A DNA stretch of 43,106 nucleotides. Source: JAPUIN01 sp041580375. GTDB lineage: Bacteria > Acidobacteriota > Polarisedimenticolia > Gp22-AA2. The DNA is taken from assembly GCA_041580375.1 (NCBI GenBank), contig JBFGDZ010000005.1, positions 1 to 43,106 on the forward strand. The letters run 5' to 3'. Both the position numbers and the translations under genes were made by a program. The notes below the pieces were generated by a model that saw nothing but the letters and a program-made list of their open reading frames with translations, did no database searches and was not told the origin of the DNA. Positions 7,745 through 14,997 of the stretch are shown piece by piece. Each line of letters starts with the position of its first letter. The first letter of the stretch is position 1.

Positions 7745-9892
7745 TCAGGCGACGCGTCGTTCGACGTGGTAGACCCCGTCGATGCCCTTCACCTTATCGA
7801 GTATGGCCTGGAGATGATCCAGGTCCTGGATGTCCAGCACCAGCGTGATCTCGCCACGGCGATCCTCGAACGTGCGCGCCTCGACGTTCTTGATGTTCGA
7901 CTTGGCGTTGGCGATGGCCGAGGTGATCTTCGCCAGCATACCGGGCCTGTCCTCCGACAGGACCGTGATGCGCACTTCGAAGCGGGTCTCGTCGGCGCTC
8001 TCCCATGCCACCTCGATCCGCCGCTCGGGATCGTACAGCAGCTTCTCCAGATTGGGGCAGCGCTCGGAGTGCACGGTGACGCCGCGACCGCGGGTGATGT
8101 AGCCGACGATCGGCTCGCCCCGGATCGGATTGCAGCAGCGGGCCAGGGCGATGAGCGCGTCGTCGAGCCCCCGCACCGTGACCTTCTTGCCGCCGAGCCC
8201 GAGCGCCTTCTTGACCACGCCGGCGATGCCGCCCTCGGTGCGCTCGCGCGCTCGCGCCCCGGGCTCCAGCTTCTCGATGAGCGCCCGAGGGGCGATCTTT
8301 CCGTATCCGACCGCGACGTAGAGGTCATCCAGGCTCGCGCACCCGAGCGCCTGCAGCTGCTCCTTCAGCCGGTCGCCATCGCCGAGATAGGATTTCAGGC
8401 TGAATCGGTAGCGCTTGAACTCCCTGTCGCACATGGCCTTTCCCAGCTCGATGCTGCGGCTGCGGCGATCCACGTTCAGCCACTGGCGGATCTTCGCGCG
8501 GGCGCGCGGGGTTCGCACGAAAGAGAGCCAATCCTGGCTGGGATGCTGGTTGGGCCCGGTGAGGATCTCGACGATGTCACCGTTCTTCAACTCGGACCGG
8601 AGCGGCTGCAGCGTCCCGTTCACGCGGGCCCCGATGCAGCGATGCCCGATCTCCGTATGCACGGAGTAGGCGAAGTCCACCGGCGTGGCGCCGCGGGGAA
8701 ACGACTTGACCTGTCCCTGGGGAGTGAAGCAGTAGACCTCTTCGGGATAGAGATCGACCTTCACCATGCTGAGGAACTCGCGCGGGTCCTTCAGCTCCTG
8801 CTGCCACTCCATGATCTGCCGGAGCCACTGGACATTGGCGTCCTTGTCGGCCGCCGATCGATTCTCCTTGTACTTCCAGTGCGCCGCGATCCCCTCCTGG
8901 GCGATCCGGTGCATGTCGTGGGTCCGGATCTGCACTTCGAACGGCTGGCCCTGCCCGGTCATGACCGACGTGTGCAGGGATTGATACATGTTGGGCTTGG
9001 GGATCGCGATGAAATCCTTGATCCGCCCGGGGACGGGACGCCAGAGACCGTGGATGATGCCCAGGGCGCCGTAGCAGTCCTTGATGCTGTGCGTGAGAAT
9101 GCGAAAGGCCAGATAATCGTAGACCTGCGTGAGGTCGATGCGCTGGCGCCTCATCTTCTTATAAATGCTGTAGAGATGCTTGCGGCGCCCGTAGATCTCG
9201 CACACGATGCCCGCCCGATCCATCTCGGATCGGAGAGTGGCCTGGATGCCCCGGATGAACTCGTCCGTCATCTTCCGCTTCTCATCGAGCGCCTGCTCGA
9301 GCGCCGCGTAACCCTGGACGTCCAGGTGGCGGAAGGACAGATCCTCGAGCTCGTTCTTGACCCTGGCCATGCCGAGGCGGTTGGCGATGGGAGCGTAGAT
9401 CTCCAAGGTCTCGCGGGCGATGCGCTCCCTCTGGCGCTCCGAGAGGTGCTCCAGCGTCCGCATATTGTGCAGCCGGTCGGCGAGCTTCACGAGGATGACC
9501 CGGATGTCGTCGACCATCGCCAGCATCATCTTGCGGAAGCTCTCCGCCTGCTGCTGCTCCTTGGAGTTGAAGCTGATGCGCGAGATCTTCGTCAGGCCCT
9601 CGACGAGGTGCGCGATGTCCTTGCCGAAATGGGCCTCGAGCGCCTCCCGCGTGGTCAGCGTGTCCTCCAGGACGTCGTGCAGCAGGCCCGCCACGATGCA
9701 GGTCATGTCGAGCTTGAGATCGGCCAGGATCGCGGCCACCGAGAGCGGGTGGATCAGGTAGGGCTCGCCCGAGGACCGGGTCTGTCCCTTGTGCTCCTTG
9801 GCCGAGAAAACGTAGGCCCTGCGGAGCAGCTCCAGGTCCACCCCGGGCATGTAGGCTTCGACCTTTTCCTGGATGTTCTCGAAACGAATCAT
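7745..9892 (-). CDS. Bifunctional (p)ppGpp synthetase/hydrolase, RelA/SpoT type
   Basis: 715 residues from ATG 9892 (MIRFENIQEKVEAY), where long Rel proteins normally begin; ATG 9907 is five codons upstream. Neither has a clear Shine-Dalgarno. It makes and degrades the alarmone (p)ppGpp in the stringent response. Domains: HD hydrolase with intact HDVLED (residues 72-77); synthetase about 200-340 with FIAIPKPNMYQSLHTSV and FEVQIRT; TGS domain beginning VYCFTPQGQVKSFPRGATPV; Cys-rich segment ARCCNPIRGEPIVGYITRGR; C-terminal ACT domain (RFEVRITVLSEDRPGMLAKI). Both catalytic centres look intact, so a Rel-type bifunctional enzyme is likely. The promoter at 9998-10027 rules out the in-frame TTG at 10027 as start. 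Followed by ridA. Confidence 0.94.
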   Translation of the reverse strand: MIRFENIQEKVEAYMPGVDLELLRRAYVFSAKEHKGQTRSSGEPYLIHPLSVAAILADLKLDMTCIVAGLLHDVLEDTLTTREALEAHFGKDIAHLVEGLTKISRISFNSKEQQQAESFRKMMLAMVDDIRVILVKLADRLHNMRTLEHLSERQRERIARETLEIYAPIANRLGMARVKNELEDLSFRHLDVQGYAALEQALDEKRKMTDEFIRGIQATLRSEMDRAGIVCEIYGRRKHLYSIYKKMRRQRIDLTQVYDYLAFRILTHSIKDCYGALGIIHGLWRPVPGRIKDFIAIPKPNMYQSLHTSVMTGQGQPFEVQIRTHDMHRIAQEGIAAHWKYKENRSAADKDANVQWLRQIMEWQQELKDPREFLSMVKVDLYPEEVYCFTPQGQVKSFPRGATPVDFAYSVHTEIGHRCIGARVNGTLQPLRSELKNGDIVEILTGPNQHPSQDWLSFVRTPRARAKIRQWLNVDRRSRSIELGKAMCDREFKRYRFSLKSYLGDGDRLKEQLQALGCASLDDLYVAVGYGKIAPRALIEKLEPGARARERTEGGIAGVVKKALGLGGKKVTVRGLDDALIALARCCNPIRGEPIVGYITRGRGVTVHSERCPNLEKLLYDPERRIEVAWESADETRFEVRITVLSEDRPGMLAKITSAIANAKSNIKNVEARTFEDRRGEITLVLDIQDLDHLQAILDKVKGIDGVYHVERRVA

Positions 9893-9997
9893 CGCCTGGC
9901 GATCCATGACGTCCGCGCTCGCGCGGCGGCGCCCGGAATCGCTGGAGCGGACTTCCTGACCGGGAGGGAATGCGGGCGTCTCATCGATGTGAACGGA

Positions 9998-10027
9998 AGT
10001 ATAGCACCCCGATCCGCGGCGCAGCAA
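9998..10027 (-). promoter_or_regulatory. Promoter of the rel-ridA unit
   Basis: Minus strand: TTGCTG (10022-10027), 18-bp spacer, TATACT (9998-10003; five of six). The predicted start near 9991 gives a leader of about 85-100 bases. It lies between the secF stop and rel, so rel can be transcribed independently of yajC-secD-secF. Confidence 0.5.
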
Positions 10028-10053
10028 CCGGCAACGATCGGGCTGCCGGCCCG

Positions 10054-11232
10054 TCAGGCCTTGACGTGCCTGGCTCCGAGGTACCGGTGGGCCAGAACGA
10101 GGACGGTGGCGGACACCGCGACGGTGGAATAGGCTCCGACGACCACCCCGATCATCATGCAGAAGGAGAGAGGGTTCAGCTTGTCGCCGCCGTACAGGAA
10201 GAGGGCCGTCACGGCGACGAACAGCGTGAAGGAGGTCAGGACGCTCCGGCTCAGCGTCTGATTGATCGAGGCATTGACGACCTCCTCGAAATCATGATCA
10301 CGGAACAACCGCATGTTCTCCCGGATGCGATCGAAGATCACGATGGTGTCGTTGATCGAATATCCCAGGATGGTCAGCAGCGCGGCGACGACCGGCAGCG
10401 AGAACTCCTTGCCGGTGATCGACATCGCACCGGCGGAGATCGCGACGTCGTGCACGAGGGCCAGGATGGCGGCCAATCCCCAGATCGCCCGGTGGAAGCG
10501 GAACCAGACGTACACGAGAATCCCGATCACGGAGAGTGAGATCGCCCAGGCCGTGTTGCGGATCAACTCCTTGCCGGCCGTCGGCCCGACGAATTCCACG
10601 CCGCGCAGCACGAACGGGGCCAGCCGCGCCCCCTCCCGGACTCGCGCCGCGACGGCGGGCTCGATGCCCGGAATCGCGTCCACCTCCGACAGGTCATGGA
10701 AGAGGCCGCCCCTCTCCGTCCGAGCGCGGACGATGGCCGCGGCCGCCGATTCCGCGGCCTCCGCGGCGGATCCATCGCCGGCCAGCCTCTCCTCGAGCCA
10801 GCGTTGCAGATCGGTCTGGGTCGCGAGGTTGAGATCCACGATGCCCTCCGGCGTGATCTCGTCGTCGGGCGATCGAAGGGTCGACAGAATCTCCTGACTG
10901 ATCTCGCCGCCCTCGCTCTTTCCGTCGCCGCCCTTCACCCGCTGCTGCTCCACGCGTATCAGAACCTCGTTGTCCTCCCGTTCGCCGATCCTCTGAATGT
11001 TGATGTCCCCGAGGTTGGCCGCCTCGAGCCGGCTCCGGAGATCCTCGATGCGCGGCGCTTCACGGAACCGGATCTGCACCGCCGTCCCGCCCGCGAAGTC
11101 GATACCGAGATTGAAGCCGTTGACCACCATCGACCCGAGTGCCAACGTCAACGCCGCGGCGGAGATCGTCAGGAAGACGTACTTCGTGCCCCACATGAGT
11201 CTGAAATTGGCGTTGTGGAAGACCTGGATCAT
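10054..11232 (-). CDS. secF: Protein translocase subunit SecF with an inserted periplasmic domain
   Basis: SecF works with SecD to drive late steps of protein export using the proton-motive force. Visible: first membrane helix (about 18-38), NLGIDFAGGT, then after a long periplasmic loop VEFVGPTAGKELI, the five C-terminal helices with HDVAISAGAMSITGKEFSL and ILGYSINDTIVIFDRIREN, all hallmarks of SecF. It has 392 residues, about 80 more than usual. The extra part (about 125-208) contains DLNLATQTDLQRWLEERL and GGLFHDLSEVDAIPGI, resembling the helix-hairpin-helix repeats of ComEA-type proteins. The start lies seven bases after the secD stop, with no clear ribosome site, suggesting translational coupling. 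Confidence 0.95.
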   Translation of the reverse strand: MIQVFHNANFRLMWGTKYVFLTISAAALTLALGSMVVNGFNLGIDFAGGTAVQIRFREAPRIEDLRSRLEAANLGDINIQRIGEREDNEVLIRVEQQRVKGGDGKSEGGEISQEILSTLRSPDDEITPEGIVDLNLATQTDLQRWLEERLAGDGSAAEAAESAAAAIVRARTERGGLFHDLSEVDAIPGIEPAVAARVREGARLAPFVLRGVEFVGPTAGKELIRNTAWAISLSVIGILVYVWFRFHRAIWGLAAILALVHDVAISAGAMSITGKEFSLPVVAALLTILGYSINDTIVIFDRIRENMRLFRDHDFEEVVNASINQTLSRSVLTSFTLFVAVTALFLYGGDKLNPLSFCMMIGVVVGAYSTVAVSATVLVLAHRYLGARHVKA

Positions 11233-11239
11233 GATCGCA

Positions 11240-12841
11240 TCAGATGCTCAGTCGCCGGGCTCGGGGGATCACGGTGAGGACGGCATCGAAGATCGTCCTC
11301 GACACGAACACAGCGGTGAGCAGGTTGGCCAGGATCCCGACGTTCAACGTGACCGCGAACCCCTTGACGGGGCCGGTCCCGTAACCGTACAGGCATATCC
11401 CGGCGATGAGGGTCGTCAGGTTGCTGTCCATGATGGTGCTGAAGGCCTTGTCGAATCCCGCGGCGACGGCCGCCTTGACCGATCGACCGACGCGGAGCTC
11501 CTCCCGGATGCGTTCGAACACGAGCACGTTCGCGTCCACCGCCATGCCGATGGTGAGCGCGATGCCCGCGATGCCGGGGAGCGTCAGCGTGGAGCGGAAA
11601 TAGGCCATCGCCCCGAGCAGGATCAGCATGTTCAGGAAGAGGGCCAGCGTGGCGTTGACGCCCGAGAGCCTGTAGTAGGTCACCATGAACAGCACGACGA
11701 TCGCGGATCCGATGATCGATGCCACGATCCCCATGCGGACCGAATCGGCTCCCAGGGAGGGCCCGACCGTGCGCTCCTCGAGTATCTCCATGCTCGCCGG
11801 CAGCGCTCCCGAGCGCAGCTTCAACGCGAGATCCTCGGCGCTCTCGATCGTGAAGTTGCCGCCTTCGATGATCCCCTGATCGGCGATGACGGCGTTGATG
11901 CGCGGCGCCGAGACGATCTTGCGGTCCAGGACGATCGCCAGGAGCTGGCCCTGGTTCTCGCGCGTCAGGGTCTGAAAGCGGCGCCCGGCCTCCGCCGTGA
12001 GCGAGAAATTGACGGCCGGAGACCCGAAACGATCCATGTCCCGGCGCGCATTCTTGAGATCGTTGCCCGTGAGGGGCGAGGAGCGGGTGACGGGCCAGTA
12101 GACGGCGAACGGCTCGCCATCGTCTCCGGTCACCTCCTGGGGCAGAACCTCGACGTCGTCGGGAAGGCCGTTCGGAAACTGCGAGGCCACGGCCTCGGGG
12201 GACGGCGCGGGGCGGTATTGATCCGCCGTGATGCCGGGAGGCACCCGCACGAGCTTCCATTCGAGAAACGCGGGCGAACCGATCAGATCCTTCACGCGCT
12301 CGGGATCCTCCACGCCCGGAAGCTGAATCAGAATCCGATCCGCGTCCTGACCGATCCCCTGTCTCTGGATGATCGGTTCCGCGACTCCGAACTTGTCGAC
12401 CCGCGTGCGGATGGTCTCCAGGGCCTGGCGCACCGCCGAGTCCCGCGTGGCCATGGCCTGCTGGGCCGTGAGCTCGAGACGGAGACGCCCCCCGCCGCGA
12501 TCCTGACCGCGGAACTGGGGAAACTGTTGCCGGATCAAATCGCGCGCATTTCCGACCCGGGCGGGATCGAGACCCGCGATCATCATCGCGTCGATGCCGT
12601 CGGCCTTGATCTCTCCCGGAGTGAAGCCCTCTTCGACGAGGGTCGCGCGGATCCGGTCCATCGACAGATCGACCTCGGCCTTGACGGCGTCATCGGTGTT
12701 CACGCGCATGACGAGATGGATGCCGCCCTTCAGATCGAGCCCGAGGTTGATCGTCTCGCTCGGCGGAAACGCGAGAAGGACGCACACGACGACGACGGCC
12801 ACGATGATCAGAAGCCGGAAGCGGATGTCCAGGGCGTTCAT
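11240..12841 (-). CDS. secD: Protein translocase subunit SecD
   Basis: 533 residues, normal length. Inner-membrane partner of SecF in the Sec holotranslocon. An N-terminal membrane helix (about 8-25) is followed by NLGLDLKGGIHLVMRVNTDD, the long periplasmic P1 region with RVDKFGVAEPIIQRQG and DRILIQLPGVEDPERVKDLI, and a C-terminal block of five membrane helices beginning near LGADSVRMGIVASIIGSAIV and containing GMAVDANVLVFERIREEL. Middle gene of yajC-secD-secF, the conserved order. The gap to yajC is 64 bp. Confidence 0.97.
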   Translation of the reverse strand: MNALDIRFRLLIIVAVVVVCVLLAFPPSETINLGLDLKGGIHLVMRVNTDDAVKAEVDLSMDRIRATLVEEGFTPGEIKADGIDAMMIAGLDPARVGNARDLIRQQFPQFRGQDRGGGRLRLELTAQQAMATRDSAVRQALETIRTRVDKFGVAEPIIQRQGIGQDADRILIQLPGVEDPERVKDLIGSPAFLEWKLVRVPPGITADQYRPAPSPEAVASQFPNGLPDDVEVLPQEVTGDDGEPFAVYWPVTRSSPLTGNDLKNARRDMDRFGSPAVNFSLTAEAGRRFQTLTRENQGQLLAIVLDRKIVSAPRINAVIADQGIIEGGNFTIESAEDLALKLRSGALPASMEILEERTVGPSLGADSVRMGIVASIIGSAIVVLFMVTYYRLSGVNATLALFLNMLILLGAMAYFRSTLTLPGIAGIALTIGMAVDANVLVFERIREELRVGRSVKAAVAAGFDKAFSTIMDSNLTTLIAGICLYGYGTGPVKGFAVTLNVGILANLLTAVFVSRTIFDAVLTVIPRARRLSI

Positions 12842-12905
12842 CGGGTCTCACCGGGCTTTCGAAGCGTGGACGGCGCGGTGCGCGTCCCCGGGACGGCAGG
12901 CTTGA

Positions 12906-13223
12906 TCAGGACGGGGCCTCCTGATCCTCTCGGCCGACGATGGACGTTCGGGTCACATCGACCTTGACGTTGTCCGCGATACGGAGCTTGACGTTGTCCT
13001 TATCGACCCTGACCACGGTGCCCTTCAGGCCCCCTGAGGTCACGACGCGCGCGCCGTCCTCGAGGGATTCCTGCATGCGCTGCAGGGCCTTCTGACGCTT
13101 GTGGGCGGGGCGGATCAGAATGAAGTACATGATCGCGAAGAAACCCAGCAGGACCAGGGGCTGCAGCCAGAGGCTCCCCGAAGCCCCTCCGGGACCGGCG
13201 GCCAGCGGTATCGGTCCGGACAA
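12906..13223 (-). CDS. yajC: Preprotein translocase subunit YajC
   Basis: About 105 residues. YajC is a small single-span membrane protein that associates with SecDF. Visible: a hydrophobic segment LQPLVLLGFFAIMYFILIRP followed by HKRQKALQRMQESLEDGARV, VTSGGLKGTVVRVDKDNVKL and a short acidic tail, all typical. The same frame is open 100 codons further upstream, but that part is Arg/Pro-rich, unlike YajC, and overlaps the divergent promoters. GGAGG at about 13228-13232 lies five bases before TTG 13223 and only two before GTG 13226, so I place the start at TTG 13223. Confidence 0.88.
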   Translation of the reverse strand: MSGPIPLAAGPGGASGSLWLQPLVLLGFFAIMYFILIRPAHKRQKALQRMQESLEDGARVVTSGGLKGTVVRVDKDNVKLRIADNVKVDVTRTSIVGREDQEAPS

Positions 13224-13358
13224 CACGACCTCCAGAATCGCGCCGCGGGGCGCGGTCGACCTCCGCGGCGCACGGATGAACGAATGATGACGGCGTTTCC
13301 CCGGGCCCGCCGCCCTTCCGACGCCCGGCGGCGTCGTATCTCGCTCGAGCGGTGCGAT

Positions 13359-13387
13359 AGATTGCCCCAATGACCCGCCCTTGTCAA
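13359..13387 (-). promoter_or_regulatory. Promoter of yajC-secD-secF
   Basis: Minus strand: perfect TTGACA (13382-13387), 17-bp spacer, CAATCT (13359-13364; poor -10). Its -35 is the complement of, and overlaps by five bases, the -35 of the plus-strand pgeF promoter. The leader would be about 130 bases. Confidence 0.45.
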
Positions 13388-13409
13388 GCCGACGAGGCTC
13401 GCCTAGACT
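13381..13409 (+). promoter_or_regulatory. Promoter of pgeF
   Basis: TTGTCA (13381-13386; five of six), 17-bp spacer, TAGACT (13404-13409; four of six). The expected transcription start near 13416 coincides with the GTG codon at 13417, so the transcript may be leaderless. Confidence 0.5.
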
Positions 13410-13416
13410 CGGGTTC

Positions 13417-14163
13417 GTGAGCGCACCGTCCACGCCACGCGGTCCAGCCGTCGCCGGCCGCGGGGCGGCCCGCCGGCTGATGTCGCCGCTCCTTTCCTCC
13501 GTGCCGGACCTGATGCACGCCTTCACCGTGCGCGGATCCGACCCCCTGGCCGTTCTCCGGGACGGCGCGGGCCGCCCGCTCCAAGTCCACTCGGTGCGGC
13601 AGGTGCACGGTTCGTCCGTTCACGAGGTGACGCGGCCGACCCCGCCCCGGGAACATGACCGGCCGGAGGGGGACGCCCTGATCACCCGGGTCCGGGGGAT
13701 CGCCCTGAGGATCAGCGTGGCGGATTGCGTTCCGATCCTCATCTGCCACGAGCGGGCGGGAGCGATCGCGGCGGTGCATGCGGGATGGCGCGGCACCCTG
13801 GCCGGGGTCCTCCCGGCCGCCATCCGCGCTCTCCTGGATCGGTTCGATGCCGATGCCGCGGCTCTGCGCGTCGCGCTCGGCCCCGCCATCGGTCCGTGCT
13901 GCTTCGAGGTGGGCGAGGAGGTCGCCGACGCCTTCCGCCGCGCCGATCCGGGGACGCGATCCTGCGTTCTCGAAGAAGACGGGCGTCCGCGCATCGATCT
14001 GATCGCCGTCAACCGCATGCAGGCGGCCGCCGCCGGTGTGCCGGAGTCGGCCCTTCACTCGATCGATCTCTGCACGATGTGCCGCGCGGACCTGCTCGAA
14101 TCGCACCGCCGCGATCGGGGGCGCGCCGGCCGGATGGCCGCCATCATCGCCTGGCGCGCATGA
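13417..14163 (+). CDS. pgeF: PgeF/YfiH family peptidoglycan editing factor (multicopper polyphenol oxidase family)
   Basis: 248 residues from GTG 13417. Family members (YfiH, YlmD; laccase-like or purine-nucleoside phosphorylase activity reported) have a His-Cys-His metal site, seen here as His64 in RQVHG, Cys104 in VADCVPIL and His121 in VHAGWRGTL. Other conserved parts: GDALIT, LGPAIGPCCFEVGEEVADAF and IDLCTMCR near the C-terminus. The start is uncertain: an upstream in-frame TTG at 13381 lies inside the promoter -35, GTG 13417 has no Shine-Dalgarno and sits at the predicted transcription start, and ATG 13480 also lacks one. Followed 72 bp later by gmhA. Cytoplasmic. Confidence 0.92.
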   Translation: MSAPSTPRGPAVAGRGAARRLMSPLLSSVPDLMHAFTVRGSDPLAVLRDGAGRPLQVHSVRQVHGSSVHEVTRPTPPREHDRPEGDALITRVRGIALRISVADCVPILICHERAGAIAAVHAGWRGTLAGVLPAAIRALLDRFDADAAALRVALGPAIGPCCFEVGEEVADAFRRADPGTRSCVLEEDGRPRIDLIAVNRMQAAAAGVPESALHSIDLCTMCRADLLESHRRDRGRAGRMAAIIAWRA

Positions 14164-14187
14164 GCGCGCGCGACGGCGGGCGTGCAC

Positions 14188-14193
14188 TATAAT
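14188..14193 (+). promoter_or_regulatory. Possible -10 element upstream of gmhA
   Basis: A perfect TATAAT stands in the GC-rich 72-bp gap between pgeF and gmhA, 42 bp before the gmhA start. No -35 match is visible at the right distance, so this is tentative. Confidence 0.3.
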
Positions 14194-14235
14194 GCGCCGG
14201 CCTCCGGCCGCGGCGGCCGGGGGGGAGGATCGAGG

Positions 14236-14913
14236 ATGCCTGCCCGCCAATCGGCCCGATCCGCCTCGCGCACCGGCGGCCGAGACCGGATCGGCGACCT
14301 GTTCCGCTCGCACATCCGGATCGCGGACGCGTTCCTGCGCGGTTCCGCTCCCGTGGTGGCGGAGGTGGCGGAGACCCTCGCCGAGGCGCTTCGCGCGCGG
14401 CGCATTCTGTTCTTCTTTGGAAACGGGGGCAGCGCGGCTGACGCGCAGCACCTGGCGGCGGAGTTCGTCAATCGCTTCACCATCGATCGTCCGGCCCTCC
14501 CGTCCATCGCCCTGACGACGGACACGTCCGTCCTGACGAGCATCGGCAACGACGTTCACTTCGACCGGGTGTTCGCCCGGCAGATCGAAGCCCTCGGTCA
14601 CGCCGGGGACGTCGCCGTGGGCATCTCCACCTCGGGCCGATCCCCCAATGTTCTCGAAGGGCTCCGCGAGGCGCGCGCCCGCGGTCTGGTCACGGTGGGG
14701 CTGACCGGGGGCGAGGCGGGTCCGATGCAGGGGCTCTGCGGGCATATCATCCGGGTCCCTTCCGCCGAGACCGCCCGGATCCAGGAGATCCACATCCTGG
14801 TGGGACACGTGCTCTGCCAGCTCGTCGACGAGGCTCTGTTCGGAGACATGAAAAAGCCCCGCAAACGCCGCTCCGGCGTCCCGCGGGGTCTTCGTCGCTC
14901 ACGATCGCGGTGA
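14236..14913 (+). CDS. gmhA: SIS-domain phosphoheptose isomerase (GmhA family)
   Basis: 225 residues from ATG 14236, seven bases after GGGAGG; an in-frame ATG at 14182 lacks a ribosome site. GmhA converts sedoheptulose 7-phosphate to D-glycero-manno-heptose 7-phosphate for LPS core heptose. Visible: SIS motif FFGNGGSAADAQHLAAEFVN with Glu76, TTDTSVLTSIGNDVHFDRVF, GISTSGRSPNV, and the C-terminal active-site segment RIQEIHILVGHVLCQLVD (Gln183, His186). DiaA-like proteins share the fold; the Glu/His/Gln set favours GmhA. Odd: the last 20 residues (KKPRKRRSGV onward) are strongly basic and are encoded by the DNA of a minus-strand transcription terminator. Confidence 0.87.
   Translation: MPARQSARSASRTGGRDRIGDLFRSHIRIADAFLRGSAPVVAEVAETLAEALRARRILFFFGNGGSAADAQHLAAEFVNRFTIDRPALPSIALTTDTSVLTSIGNDVHFDRVFARQIEALGHAGDVAVGISTSGRSPNVLEGLREARARGLVTVGLTGGEAGPMQGLCGHIIRVPSAETARIQEIHILVGHVLCQLVDEALFGDMKKPRKRRSGVPRGLRRSRSR
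14851..14892 (-). terminator. Intrinsic terminator for the minus-strand iron/flavin operon, inside the 3' end of gmhA
   Basis: Outer arms GCCCCGC (14856-14862) and GCGGGGTCTT (14883-14892), inner arms CGCCG / CGGCG. On the minus strand the hairpin is followed directly by TTTTT (14851-14855). It lies about 105 bp after the TPR gene stop at 14998. Confidence 0.7.
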
Positions 14914-14997
14914 CGGCCCTCAAGACCGTTCCGCGGCACCCGCCGCCCGGCGGCACGGCGCTCCGAGCCCGGCCCGGTGCGATGTTCGTCCGGTCCC

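Noticed and set aside
7718..10132. Plus-strand open frame of 804 codons opposite the Rel/Spo gene
   Set aside because: Shadow of the Rel gene; low-complexity Leu/Asp/Arg/His composition and no family features.
13224..13526. N-terminal extension of YajC to 206 residues
   Set aside because: The extra segment is unlike YajC, has no ribosome site and crosses both divergent promoters.
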